NCBI RefSeq assembly: GCF_024979295.1
Contig: NZ_JANLCJ010000001.1
Coordinates: forward strand, 806,001-870,000
From: Herbiconiux daphne
GTDB lineage: Bacteria > Actinomycetota > Actinomycetes > Actinomycetales > Microbacteriaceae
Direction: 5' to 3'
DNA length: 64,000 nucleotides
Under the pieces are notes generated by a model that saw nothing but the letters and a program-made list of their open reading frames with translations, was not told the DNA's origin and searched no databases. Position numbers and translations under genes: made by a program. Positions within the stretch are counted from its first letter, which is position 1. Every line of letters begins with the position of its first letter. Below, one piece after another: positions 45,610 through 54,836 of the stretch.

Positions 45610-45650
45610 CCGGACGAGGGCGCAGTACCCGGAGAGCGACAAGACTGACC
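45610..45650 (+). promoter_or_regulatory. Guanidine-III riboswitch (ykkC-III)
   Basis: CCGGACGAGG, then GTACCCGG, then GACAAGAC in that order over 41 nt match the class III guanidine aptamer almost base for base. The two CCGG segments (45610-45613, 45629-45632) pair, and CAGT (45623-45626) can pair with ACTG (45644-45647) to form the pseudoknot. The ribosome binding site GAGGAG (45653-45658) follows directly, so guanidinium binding probably controls translation of the exporter. Confidence 0.88.
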
Positions 45651-45667
45651 ACGAGGAGTGGATCGTC

Positions 45668-45982
45668 ATGTCCTGGATCGTTCTCATCGCATCCGGAGTT
45701 CTCGAAGCCGTCTGGGCCACGGCTCTCGGCAAGTCCGCCGGCTTCACGAAGCTCTGGCCCACCGTCGTGTTCGTCGCCGCACTCGTCGCGAGCATGGGTG
45801 GCCTCGCCTTCGCCATGCGCACCCTGCCCGTCGGCACCTCGTATGCCGTCTGGGTCGGCATCGGCGCCTCGCTCACCGTGCTCTACGCCATGGCTTTCGG
45901 CGGCGAGGGCTTCTCGCTGCCCAAGCTGCTGCTCGTGCTCGGCATCGTGGGGTGCGTGGTGGGGCTGAAGGTGGTGCACTGA
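45668..45982 (+). CDS. sugE: SMR-family guanidinium exporter (SugE/Gdx)
   Basis: A 104-residue small multidrug resistance protein with four membrane helices. Glu13 in SGVLEAVWATALGKSAGF is the essential proton/substrate carboxylate, and the sequence GTSYAVWVGIGASLTVLYA fits the SugE/Gdx subgroup, which exports guanidinium in exchange for protons rather than quaternary ammonium drugs. The guanidine-III aptamer 18 bp upstream confirms the assignment by context. It works as an antiparallel dimer in the membrane. GAGGAG lies 9 nt before the ATG. Confidence 0.93.
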   Translation: MSWIVLIASGVLEAVWATALGKSAGFTKLWPTVVFVAALVASMGGLAFAMRTLPVGTSYAVWVGIGASLTVLYAMAFGGEGFSLPKLLLVLGIVGCVVGLKVVH

Positions 45983-45983
45983 G

Positions 45984-46130
45984 CTAGCTGCCGTGGGCGC
46001 CGTGCTTCGCGCGGCGTCCACGGGGCGCGCCGCCGCCTCTGCGGCGCGCCGCGGCACCTGAGCGCGCGGTCGCTGGCGCGGCCACGGGCTCAGCCTGGGT
46101 CGTCGGCAAGGGCCCGTTGCGTGCGCTGCC
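45984..46130 (-). repeat. 147-bp dispersed module, copy B
   Basis: The reverse complement aligns gaplessly with 11808-11954 (about 80% identity by hand). The segment corresponding to GCCGCGCCAGCGACCGCGCG is identical in both copies. It begins 2 bp after the sugE stop, tail-to-tail with that gene. Confidence 0.7.
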
Positions 46131-46232
46131 GTGCCGCCCCCACCCCAAGGCGCCGCGCCCCCACCGCAAAGCGCCGCGCGCCCTCCGCGAGAAGTTCGCG
46201 CTGCCCTGCTCCAGAGCGCCGCGCCTCTTCCG

Positions 46233-46289
46233 CGAGAAGTCACTTCTCGTTGCAAATACGCCCTCCAAGCACCCAAAAGTGCCGTCTCG
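46233..46289 (+). repeat. 57-bp palindromic element B1
   Basis: CGAGAAGTCA (46233-46242) and TGCCGTCTCG (46280-46289). The right arm has two changes from the consensus TGACTTCTCG, but the length is still exactly 57 bp. Confidence 0.75.
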
Positions 46290-46337
46290 GCGCAGGTCGG
46301 GGACCGTCACCGCTCCGCCTACCCCTCCGCGCCCCCG

Positions 46338-46394
46338 CGAGAAGTCACTTTCCGGTGCAAATGCCGGCCACAAGCATCCAATAGTGACTTCTCG
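46338..46394 (+). repeat. 57-bp palindromic element B2
   Basis: CGAGAAGTCA (46338-46347) and TGACTTCTCG (46385-46394), perfect arms and 37-nt interior. Confidence 0.8.
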
Positions 46395-46560
46395 GCGGAG
46401 GTGGAGGTCGAGTGACCTGCCACCTGCCACCGGCCACCCGCCGCCTGCCACAGCCCGGTCGCTCCATGCCCATCACTGTCGCCGTCACGCCCCGCGCGGA
46501 CCACCCCGCCGGCTCGCCCGACCACACCCCAGTCCGCCCACCCACTCCGACCAGGACCCG

Positions 46561-46617
46561 CGAGACGTCACTATTCGGTGTAAATGAGGGCGGGAAGCAA
46601 CCAAGAATGACTTCTCG
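46561..46617 (+). repeat. 57-bp palindromic element B3
   Basis: CGAGACGTCA (46561-46570, one change) and TGACTTCTCG (46608-46617), 37-nt interior. Confidence 0.8.
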
Positions 46618-46664
46618 GCGGAGTGGGGTAGTGGGTCCGAGGCCAGCCACTCCGGCCGGGCCCG

Positions 46665-46721
46665 CGAGAAGTCATTATTCGGTGCGGAAGGGGGCGGGAT
46701 GCGCCCGAAAGTGACTTCTCG
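46665..46721 (+). repeat. 57-bp palindromic element B4
   Basis: CGAGAAGTCA (46665-46674) and TGACTTCTCG (46712-46721), perfect arms and 37-nt interior. It ends 22 bp from the YeiH-like stop codon. Confidence 0.8.
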
Positions 46722-46743
46722 GGGGAGTGGGGGTTGGGTGCGA

Positions 46744-47784
46744 CTAGTGCAGCAGCACCGCGCCGAGCGACAGGCCCGCGATCAGGGCCCACGAGGCGAG
46801 TCCCACGATGAAGGCGCGCCAGCCCGTGCGGGCGAGGGTGCGGAACCGGATGTTCGTGCCGAGGGCGAACAGCGCCATTGCGAGCAGGGCGGTCTGCACG
46901 ATGTCGGCGACGTTCAGCACCGCGTCGGGCAGGGGCACGACGGTGCGCACGAGCACCGCCGCGATGAACCCCACGATGAACAGCGGCACGATCGGCGGCC
47001 GCCGCGCCGCCGGGCGCTCGACGTAGTCGGGGTGGCCCGCGCCGAGGGCGTCGTTGCGGGCATCTGCTCGCCGTTCCACGAGGCCGACGATCGCCACCAT
47101 CGGCGCGAGCGTGAGCACCCGGGTGAGCTTCACGACCACCGCCGCCGCGAGGGCGACCGGCCCGGCGATCTGGGCGGTGGCGACCACCTGCCCCACGTCG
47201 TGCACGCTGAGCCCCACCCAGACGCCGAAGTCCTCGACCGACAGGCCGAGCGGGATGCGCAGCACGGGCAGGATGAAGATCGCGAGCGTTCCGCACAGCG
47301 TCACCAGGGCGATGGGGGTCGCGGTGTCCTCGTCTTTGCTGCGCGTCACGGCGCTCATCGCGCCGATCGCCGACGCGCCGCAGATCGAGAAGCCGGCCGC
47401 GATCAGGATGGGCTGGGTGCCGGGCAGCCGCATCAGCCGCCCGAAGAACAACGTCGCCACGAAGGTGATGGCGACGATCAGCACGATCAGCACGATCGTC
47501 TGCCAACCGAGCCCGGCGATGTCGACCAGGCTGAGCTTCAGCCCGAGCAGCACGATGCCGATGCGCAGCAGCCGCCGGGCCGCGATCGCGATCCCCGGCT
47601 TCAGCACCCCGTCGAGCAGCCGTTGGCACGCCGGGATCTGGCCCGCGACCATGCCGAGCCCCACCGCCGCGGTGAGCAGCGGAACCGCCGGCAGCAGCAG
47701 ATGCAGCCCGAAGGCCACCAGCGCTGCCGCCCCGGCGACTGCAAGGCCCGCGAGGCCGCCGAGGCCGCCCATCGCGGCCCTCAT
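46744..47784 (-). CDS. YeiH-family (UPF0324) putative sulfate exporter
   Basis: A 346-residue membrane protein with about ten hydrophobic segments. LLRIGIVLLGLKLSLVDIAG, AAGFSICGASAIGAMSAVT and SVHDVGQVVATAQI are the conserved blocks of the YeiH/UPF0324 family; some members are annotated as sulfate exporters linked to taurine or sulfite metabolism, but the transport activity of this type is unproven. The ATG at 47784 is chosen because it overlaps the TGA of the mannosyltransferase gene (ATGA at 47781-47784), indicating coupled translation. Upstream residues in the longer frame lie inside that gene. Confidence 0.82.
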   Translation of the reverse strand: MRAAMGGLGGLAGLAVAGAAALVAFGLHLLLPAVPLLTAAVGLGMVAGQIPACQRLLDGVLKPGIAIAARRLLRIGIVLLGLKLSLVDIAGLGWQTIVLIVLIVAITFVATLFFGRLMRLPGTQPILIAAGFSICGASAIGAMSAVTRSKDEDTATPIALVTLCGTLAIFILPVLRIPLGLSVEDFGVWVGLSVHDVGQVVATAQIAGPVALAAAVVVKLTRVLTLAPMVAIVGLVERRADARNDALGAGHPDYVERPAARRPPIVPLFIVGFIAAVLVRTVVPLPDAVLNVADIVQTALLAMALFALGTNIRFRTLARTGWRAFIVGLASWALIAGLSLGAVLLH

Positions 47785-49436
47785 CGCCAGGTGGGCAACC
47801 AGTAGTGCAGGCTGAGGAACCACGCGGGCACGGGCATGCCGACCCAGACGGGGTAGAAGAACGCCGACACCAGCGAGCACAACAGCAGGAACGCCCCCAC
47901 GATCGCGATGTTGCGGCTGCGCAACCAGCGCGGATCACTGCGCGAACCGAGCGCCAGCCCCACCACGAAGGTGAGCGCCAGAATCATGTAGGGCTCGAAC
48001 GCGATCGTGTAGAACTGGAAGATCGTGCGGTTCACGTAGAGCAGCCATGGCAGGTAGCCGGCCACCATGCCCATCAGCACGAGCGCCACCTGCCACTCGC
48101 GCTTGCGCACCAGCCGGTAGACCAGATAGAACAGCGCCGCCGTCGAACACCACCAGATGACCGGGTTGGCGATCGACGTGATGTTCTCGTAGCAGACCTG
48201 CCCGCCGCACGCGCTCGGGTCGAGCGACTGCACGAACATCTGCGTCGGCCGCACCAGGAACAGCCACGAGAACGGGTTGGCCTGGTAGGGATGCGGCGAG
48301 TGCTCGTTGACGTGGTAGTCGTAGACCGCCACTTCGAGGTGCCACCAGTTCTGCACCGACAGCGGCACCCACGACAACGCGCCCGTCCACTCGCCGCCCG
48401 CGCTCTGCGCCCAGTTGCGATACATGCCGCCGGAGGTCGCGAACCAGCCGATCCAGGTCACCAGGTAGGCCGCGGCCGCGGTCGGCACCAGCAGCAGGAA
48501 TGTCGCGGGCCCTTGCTTCAGCACCGCCGAGCTGAACCAGAACGGTATGCCGAGCCGGCGCCGGGCGAGAGCGTCGACGACGATCAGATAGAGGCCGAAC
48601 GCGGCGAGAAAGTAGAAGGCCGACCACTTGATGCCCGACCCGAAGCCGAAGGCGAGCGCCGCCGCCAGCAGCCACGGCCGCCACCAGAGCACCGGGCCCC
48701 AGGCCGGTTTCTCGTCGCCGACCGTTCGGGCGGCCACGGCGGCCGCGAGTCTCGTGGCGTGCCAGTCGCGATCCATCAGCACGGCGCCGACCCCGAGCAG
48801 GCAGAACAACGCCACCAGCCCGTCGAGCAGACCCACCCGGCTCATCACGATGGCGTGGCCGTCGATGGCCAGCAGGAACCCGGCGATGGCGCCGAGCAGG
48901 GTCGACTTGAACAGCTTGGTCGCGATCAGCGCGGTGAGCAGGACGAGCAGGATGCCGGCCACCGCCACCGCGATCCGCCAGCCGACCGAGCTGTCGGGGC
49001 CGAAGGCCGCCATGCCGAGACCGATGATCCACTTGCCGAGCGGCGGATGCACGGCGAACGAACCGGTGTTCTGAAAGATGTCGGTGTCGCCGGCGGCGAA
49101 CTGCGCATCCGGGTTCGCGGGCCAATTGGCCTCGTAGCCGAGGTTCCAGGTGGTCCAGGCGTCTTTCACATAGAACGTCTCGTCGAACACGAGGGCATGC
49201 GGATGCGCGAGGTCGACCAGGCGCAGCACCGCGGCCAGAAGGGTGACGGCGAGCGGCGCGCCCCAGCGCCAGAGCCGCTCGCGTGCCGGCGTGCTGATGG
49301 TGCGCACCCACCAGTCGTCGAGGCGCGAGCCGGTGGGCTCGACCGCGTGCGCGGGAGGGGGCGGGGCGGCGTCGTCGACAGAGACCGCGACGTCGACGGG
49401 GCCGGTCGGGGGGCCTGGCGTCACCTCTGTGCTCAC
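47781..49436 (-). CDS. pmt: Protein O-mannosyltransferase (PMT/GT39 family)
   Basis: A 551-residue polytopic glycosyltransferase that moves mannose from polyprenyl-phosphate mannose to Ser/Thr of secreted proteins. The catalytic acidic pair is in LVFDETFYVKDAWTTWNLG (near residue 78). PPLGKWIIGLGMAAFG and NRTIFQFYTIAFEPYMILAL are conserved loop and helix segments; about eleven membrane helices are expected. The GTG start has TAGCAT (49443-49448, minus) 6 nt upstream. It is divergent from rsmI, as pmt is in mycobacteria, which supports the assignment. Confidence 0.9.
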   Translation of the reverse strand: MSTEVTPGPPTGPVDVAVSVDDAAPPPPAHAVEPTGSRLDDWWVRTISTPARERLWRWGAPLAVTLLAAVLRLVDLAHPHALVFDETFYVKDAWTTWNLGYEANWPANPDAQFAAGDTDIFQNTGSFAVHPPLGKWIIGLGMAAFGPDSSVGWRIAVAVAGILLVLLTALIATKLFKSTLLGAIAGFLLAIDGHAIVMSRVGLLDGLVALFCLLGVGAVLMDRDWHATRLAAAVAARTVGDEKPAWGPVLWWRPWLLAAALAFGFGSGIKWSAFYFLAAFGLYLIVVDALARRRLGIPFWFSSAVLKQGPATFLLLVPTAAAAYLVTWIGWFATSGGMYRNWAQSAGGEWTGALSWVPLSVQNWWHLEVAVYDYHVNEHSPHPYQANPFSWLFLVRPTQMFVQSLDPSACGGQVCYENITSIANPVIWWCSTAALFYLVYRLVRKREWQVALVLMGMVAGYLPWLLYVNRTIFQFYTIAFEPYMILALTFVVGLALGSRSDPRWLRSRNIAIVGAFLLLCSLVSAFFYPVWVGMPVPAWFLSLHYWLPTWR

Positions 49437-49498
49437 CGGGCCATGCTAACGGCTGCGCTTCCGCGGAGCCCTCGCGACGCGAATGCGACACTGGACCC

Positions 49499-50317
49499 AT
49501 GCTCATTCTCGCCGCGACGCCCATCGGCAACCTCAAGGATGCCTCGCTGCGGCTGATCGAACTGCTCGAGGCCGCTGAGGTGGTCGCGGCCGAAGACACC
49601 CGCGTCACGGCGAAGCTGCTGCGCGGCCTCGGAATCGAGAACCGGCCCCGGCTCATCCCGTTGCACGAACACAACGAGCGCGAGAAGTCGGCCGGTCTGG
49701 TCGAGCTCGCCCGCGACACCGATCTCGTGCTGCTGAGCGACGCCGGCATGCCGACGGTCTCCGATCCGGGCTACCAACTCGTCGTGGCCGCGGTCGAGGC
49801 CGGCGTCGACGTGACCGTCGTGCCCGGCCCGTCGGCGGTGGTCACGGCCCTCGCCCTGTCGGGACTGCCCACCGACCGCTTCACCTTCGAGGGATTCCTG
49901 CCGCGCAAGCACGGCGAACGGATGTCGGCCTTCCGGGCCCTCGAGCGCGAACCGCGCACGATGGTGTTCTTCGAGTCGCCGAACCGTCTCGCCGACTCGC
50001 TGGCCGACCTCGCCGCCGTGCTGGGCGCCGACCGCCGGGTGGTGGTGGTGCGCGAGCTCACGAAGTTCTATGAGGAGGCGAAGCGCGGCACCGCGGCCGA
50101 GCTCGCCGAGTGGGCGGCGGCCGGGGTGAAGGGCGAGATCTGCATCGTCGTGGCCGGAGCCCAGGCGCTCGAGGTCGACCTGGCCACCGGCGTGACGCAG
50201 GTGCAGGAACTCGTCAGCGACGGCTACCGTCTGAAAGACGCCGCCGCGAGCATCGCCGAAGCCACGGGGCTCAGCCGCCGCGACCTCTACGAGGGCGCCC
50301 TGGCCGCGAAGCGCTGA
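49499..50317 (+). CDS. rsmI: 16S rRNA (cytidine(1402)-2'-O)-methyltransferase
   Basis: RsmI (272 residues) methylates the ribose of C1402 in the decoding centre of 16S rRNA. The tetrapyrrole-methylase fold signatures are ATPIGNLKDASLRLIELLEA at the N-terminus, EDTRVTAKLL, LLSDAGMPTVSDPGYQLV, VPGPSAVVTALALSGLP and FEGFLPRK; LTKFYEEAKRGT is near residue 190. Length is normal. The divergent promoter region with pmt is 62 bp; a degenerate -10 GACACT (49487-49492) lies 6 nt before the ATG. A strong hairpin follows the stop. Confidence 0.95.
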   Translation: MLILAATPIGNLKDASLRLIELLEAAEVVAAEDTRVTAKLLRGLGIENRPRLIPLHEHNEREKSAGLVELARDTDLVLLSDAGMPTVSDPGYQLVVAAVEAGVDVTVVPGPSAVVTALALSGLPTDRFTFEGFLPRKHGERMSAFRALEREPRTMVFFESPNRLADSLADLAAVLGADRRVVVVRELTKFYEEAKRGTAAELAEWAAAGVKGEICIVVAGAQALEVDLATGVTQVQELVSDGYRLKDAAASIAEATGLSRRDLYEGALAAKR

Positions 50318-50325
50318 GCGCGATT

Positions 50326-50357
50326 CCGCCGCCGGGAACGGGCATACCCGCCGGCGG
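50326..50357 (+). terminator. Hairpin after rsmI, probable terminator
   Basis: CCGCCGCCGGG (50326-50336) and CCCGCCGGCGG (50347-50357) pair with one mismatch around a 10-nt loop. It starts 8 nt after the rsmI stop. There is no T-tract, as is usual in GC-rich actinobacteria. Confidence 0.55.
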
Positions 50358-50400
50358 ATCGGGGTTGGATGGAAGAGAACGCGCAACCCAGGAGGTCTCG

Positions 50401-51324
50401 ATGACGAAAGCAGTCCGGTTCTCGAACTACGGTGGCAGCGATGTGCTGAAGGTCGTGGAGGTCGACCGGCCCGACCCGGCACCGGGGCAGGTGCGCGTCG
50501 AGGTGGTGGCCGCGTCGATCAACCCGGGCGAGGCGAAGATCCGCGAAGGCCTCTGGCACGAGCAGTTCCCGGCCACGTTCCCGTCGGGGCAGGGCAGCGA
50601 CTTCGCGGGCCGGGTGTCGGCTCTCGGCGACGGAGTGACCTCGTTCGGACTCGTTGACGAGGTGATCGGCTTCAGCGACGAGCGTTCGTCGCAGGCGACC
50701 GACGTCGTGGTGCCGGCCGAGAACGTCACCGCGAAGCCCGCCGGCGTCACCTGGGAAGAGGCGTCGACCCTCTACGTCGCCGGCACCACCGCCTTCGCGG
50801 CCGTGCGTGCGGTCGGAGCAGGTGCGGGCGACGTGGTGGTCGTGGCCGGAGCCGCTGGAGGAGTGGGCATCATCGCGGCGCAGCTCGCGCACCACGCCGG
50901 CGCGGTGGTGATCGGCACCGCTCGCGAAGCCGACCACGACTTCCTGCGCGGTTTCGACATCATTCCGGTGACCTACGGCGACGGGGTGGCCGAGCGCATC
51001 CGCGAGGCGGCGCCCGACGGCGTCGACGCGTTCATCGACACCTTCGGCAGCGGCAACGTCGAGTTGGCCATCGAGCTCGGGGTCGCGCCCGACCGCATCG
51101 ACACCATCGCCGACTTCGCGGCGGTCGACCGGTTCGGCGTGAAGGCCGAGGGCAACGCGAAGGGCGGTGGCAGCCCCACCATCCGAGAGCTCGCCGCCCT
51201 CATCGTCGAAGGCGCCCTCCGGGTGCCCATCGAGGCCGTCTATCCACTCGAACGGGTCGCCGAGGCCTACGACCGGCTCGGGAACGAGCACGTGCGAGGC
51301 AAGATCGTGTTGCGCATGGAGTGA
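50401..51324 (+). CDS. Zinc-independent NADP-dependent oxidoreductase (quinone oxidoreductase type)
   Basis: A 307-residue medium-chain dehydrogenase/reductase. The N-terminal GroES-like domain starts MTKAVRFSNYGGSDVLKVVE; GQGSDFAGRVSALGDG and the Rossmann motif GDVVVVAGAAGGVGIIAAQL (near residue 143) follow. The catalytic zinc ligands of alcohol dehydrogenases are missing, so it is closer to quinone oxidoreductases (Qor), which reduce quinones or enones with NADPH. AGGAGG before the ATG gives a strong ribosome binding site. It is inserted between rsmI and metG, neighbours in many actinobacteria. Confidence 0.87.
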   Translation: MTKAVRFSNYGGSDVLKVVEVDRPDPAPGQVRVEVVAASINPGEAKIREGLWHEQFPATFPSGQGSDFAGRVSALGDGVTSFGLVDEVIGFSDERSSQATDVVVPAENVTAKPAGVTWEEASTLYVAGTTAFAAVRAVGAGAGDVVVVAGAAGGVGIIAAQLAHHAGAVVIGTAREADHDFLRGFDIIPVTYGDGVAERIREAAPDGVDAFIDTFGSGNVELAIELGVAPDRIDTIADFAAVDRFGVKAEGNAKGGGSPTIRELAALIVEGALRVPIEAVYPLERVAEAYDRLGNEHVRGKIVLRME

Positions 51325-51375
51325 GCCCGGTCACACAGCGCCGCCGCGGCATCCGGGGCCTTTAGGATGGTCAGC

Positions 51376-52940
<1,565 letters not shown>

Positions 52941-52944
<4 letters not shown>

Positions 52945-53858
52945 CGTTCGTCGACCCGCAGGAGCCGCCCGCCTACCTGCGCAAGCGCGAGCCTTCGGAG
53001 CGCGGCGACCAGACCTACCCGCCGCTGCCCGAGGCGCTGGTGGTGCCGGTCTACGACAACCACACGCACCTCGAGGTCGCCGACGGCGACGACCCGATCG
53101 ACTACCACGAGCACCTCGACCGGGCGTCGGCGGTCGGCGTGCGCGGGGTGGTGCAGGTCGGCACCGATCTCGAGACGAGCCGCTGGTCGGCCGAGCAGGC
53201 GGCCCGCGAGCCGCGCATGCTGGCGGCGGTGGCGATCCACCCCAACGACGCCCCCGAATACGACGCCGCCGGCGGCCTCGAGGCGGCGCTCGCCGAGATC
53301 GCCGAGCTCGCCACCTGGCCGCGGGTGCGCGCGGTCGGCGAGACCGGGCTCGACTTCTATCGCACCGGCGACGACGGGCGGGCGGCGCAGTACCGGTCGT
53401 TCGAGGCCCACATCGAGATCGCGAAAGAGAACGGCATCGCGCTGCAGATCCACGACCGCGACGCGCACACCGAGGTGATCGAGACGCTGAAACGCGTCGG
53501 GGCTCCCGAGCGCACGGTGTTCCACTGCTTCTCGGGTGACGCCGAGCTCGCCGAGATCTGCACCGAGAACGGCTGGTACATGTCGTTCGCCGGCAACGTC
53601 ACGTTCAAGAACGCGGGCAACCTGCGCGAGGCGCTCGAGGTCGCCCCGCGGGCGCTGCTGCTGGTCGAGACGGATGCGCCCTACCTCACGCCGATGCCCT
53701 ACCGCGGCCGCCCCAACGCGCCCTACCTCATTCCCCACACCCTCCGCGCGATGGCAGCGCACCTCGGCACCGACGTGTCGATGCTGGCCGCGCAGATCTC
53801 GTCGAACACCGAGCTCGTCTACGGCCGCTGGGAAGACGACCCCGTGCAGGCGTCGTGA
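52941..53858 (+). CDS. tatD: TatD-family metal-dependent hydrolase
   Basis: A 305-residue TIM-barrel hydrolase of the TatD/YcfH group, which has metal-dependent 3'-5' DNase or related phosphoesterase activity. Metal ligands are in VYDNHTHLEVADG (near residue 38), VGETGLDFYRTG, ALQIHDRDAHTEV, FHCFSG and LVETDAPYLTPMPYRGRPN. A 30-residue extension precedes the first ligand. The TTG start overlaps the metG stop (TTGA) and the stop overlaps the ksgA GTG, so metG-tatD-ksgA form a coupled operon, as in mycobacteria but without the intervening rpfB. Confidence 0.9.
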
Positions 53859-54787
53859 CCGAGCAGCCCGGCGGCGAGCAGTCCGGCGGCGACCAGCCCG
53901 GCGGCGAGCAACCCGGCGGCGCGGCGGCCGGTGCGGCCGATTCATCCGTGGTCTCCCTGCTCGGTCCGGCCGAGATCCGTGATCTCGCCGCCCTGCTCGA
54001 CCTCAACCCCACCAAGAAGCTCGGGCAGAACTTCGTCATCGACGCCAACACGGTGCGCAAGATCGTGCGGGTGGCGAAGGTCGAGCCCGGCGACACCGTC
54101 GTGGAGGTGGGTCCGGGCCTCGGATCGCTGACCCTCGGGCTGCTCGAAGCCGGCGCCTCGGTCGTGGCGGTCGAGATCGACCGGCGACTGGCCGAGCAGC
54201 TGCCGCTGACGGTCTCGCAGCTCGCCCCCGACGCTCAGCTCACCGTCATCCGCGACGACGCCCTGCGCATCCGGGAGCTGCCCGGCGAGCCGTCGCGCCT
54301 CGTCGCGAACCTGCCCTACAACGTGTCGGTGCCCGTGCTGCTGCACCTGCTCGAGCACTTTCCGTCGATCACGGCGGGTGTCGTGATGGTGCAGGCCGAG
54401 GTGGGCCACCGTCTCGCCGCCCCGCCGGGGTCGAAGGTCTACGGCAGTCCGAGCGTGAAGGCGGCGTGGTATGGCACCTGGCGCACCGCCGGGCAGGTGA
54501 GCCGTCAGGTGTTCTGGCCGGTGCCCAACGTCGACTCGGTGCTCGTGGGGTTCGAGCGGGTGGGCACGGGGCTCGCGTCGGAGGAGCTGCGGGTGCGCAC
54601 GTTCGAGATCGTCGACGCCGCGTTCCAGCAGCGGCGCAAGATGCTGCGCCAGTCGCTCTCGGTGGTGCTCGGCGACTCGCAGGCCGCGTCGCGCATCCTG
54701 ACCGACGCCGGCGTCGAGCCGACCTCGCGCGGCGAGCAGCTCTCGGTACACGACTTCTTGGCCGTGGCGAAGGCTTCGCTCCGGTGA
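53855..54787 (+). CDS. rsmA: 16S rRNA (adenine(1518)-N6/adenine(1519)-N6)-dimethyltransferase
   Basis: RsmA/KsgA (310 residues) dimethylates two adjacent adenosines in helix 45 of 16S rRNA late in small-subunit assembly. KKLGQNFVIDANTVRKIVR is the N-terminal signature, VVEVGPGLGSLTLGLLEAG the SAM motif (near residue 87), and ANLPYNVSVPVLLHLLEH the NLPY catalytic motif (near 150). The first 30 residues contain a PGGEQ/GGDQ repeat not found in the enzyme core. The GTG start overlaps the tatD stop (GTGA at 53855-53858). Confidence 0.95.
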   Translation: MTEQPGGEQSGGDQPGGEQPGGAAAGAADSSVVSLLGPAEIRDLAALLDLNPTKKLGQNFVIDANTVRKIVRVAKVEPGDTVVEVGPGLGSLTLGLLEAGASVVAVEIDRRLAEQLPLTVSQLAPDAQLTVIRDDALRIRELPGEPSRLVANLPYNVSVPVLLHLLEHFPSITAGVVMVQAEVGHRLAAPPGSKVYGSPSVKAAWYGTWRTAGQVSRQVFWPVPNVDSVLVGFERVGTGLASEELRVRTFEIVDAAFQQRRKMLRQSLSVVLGDSQAASRILTDAGVEPTSRGEQLSVHDFLAVAKASLR

Positions 54788-54807
54788 CGCCCGCTCGCTG
54801 GCCTGGG

Positions 54808-54823
54808 CTCGGGCGAACCCGAG
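54808..54823 (+). terminator. Short hairpin between ksgA and the next gene
   Basis: CTCGGG-cgaa-CCCGAG forms a 6-bp stem with a stable tetraloop 20 nt after the ksgA stop, directly before the GAGGAGA ribosome binding site of the following gene. It may weaken readthrough from the operon. Confidence 0.4.
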
Positions 54824-54836
54824 ATGAGGAGAGCCG

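Larger units (their letters stand above)
45983..46743. repeat. Repeat island B (761 bp without a gene)
   Basis: This gap between sugE and the YeiH-like gene holds the 147-bp module (minus orientation, 45984-46130), a truncated 57-bp element (CGAGAAGTT at about 46193) and four complete 57-bp palindromic elements. Read on the minus strand, the order is elements, then module, then the 3' end of a convergent gene, the same as in island A on the plus strand. No open frame here looks like a gene. Confidence 0.8.

Noticed and set aside
45648..45664. Guanidine-II (mini-ykkC) hairpins around ACGA loops
   Set aside because: The sequences flanking the ACGA motifs cannot form the needed stems, whereas the class III aptamer fits over its full length.
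46188..46721. CRISPR array made of the 57-bp units
   Set aside because: Gaps between units are irregular (48, 166 and 47 bp), unit interiors vary, arms are palindromic over only 10 bp and no cas genes are present.
53855..53930. Frameshifted start of KsgA because of the repetitive N-terminus
   Set aside because: The GTGA overlap with tatD is intact and the repeat stays in frame; it is a tolerated N-terminal extension.
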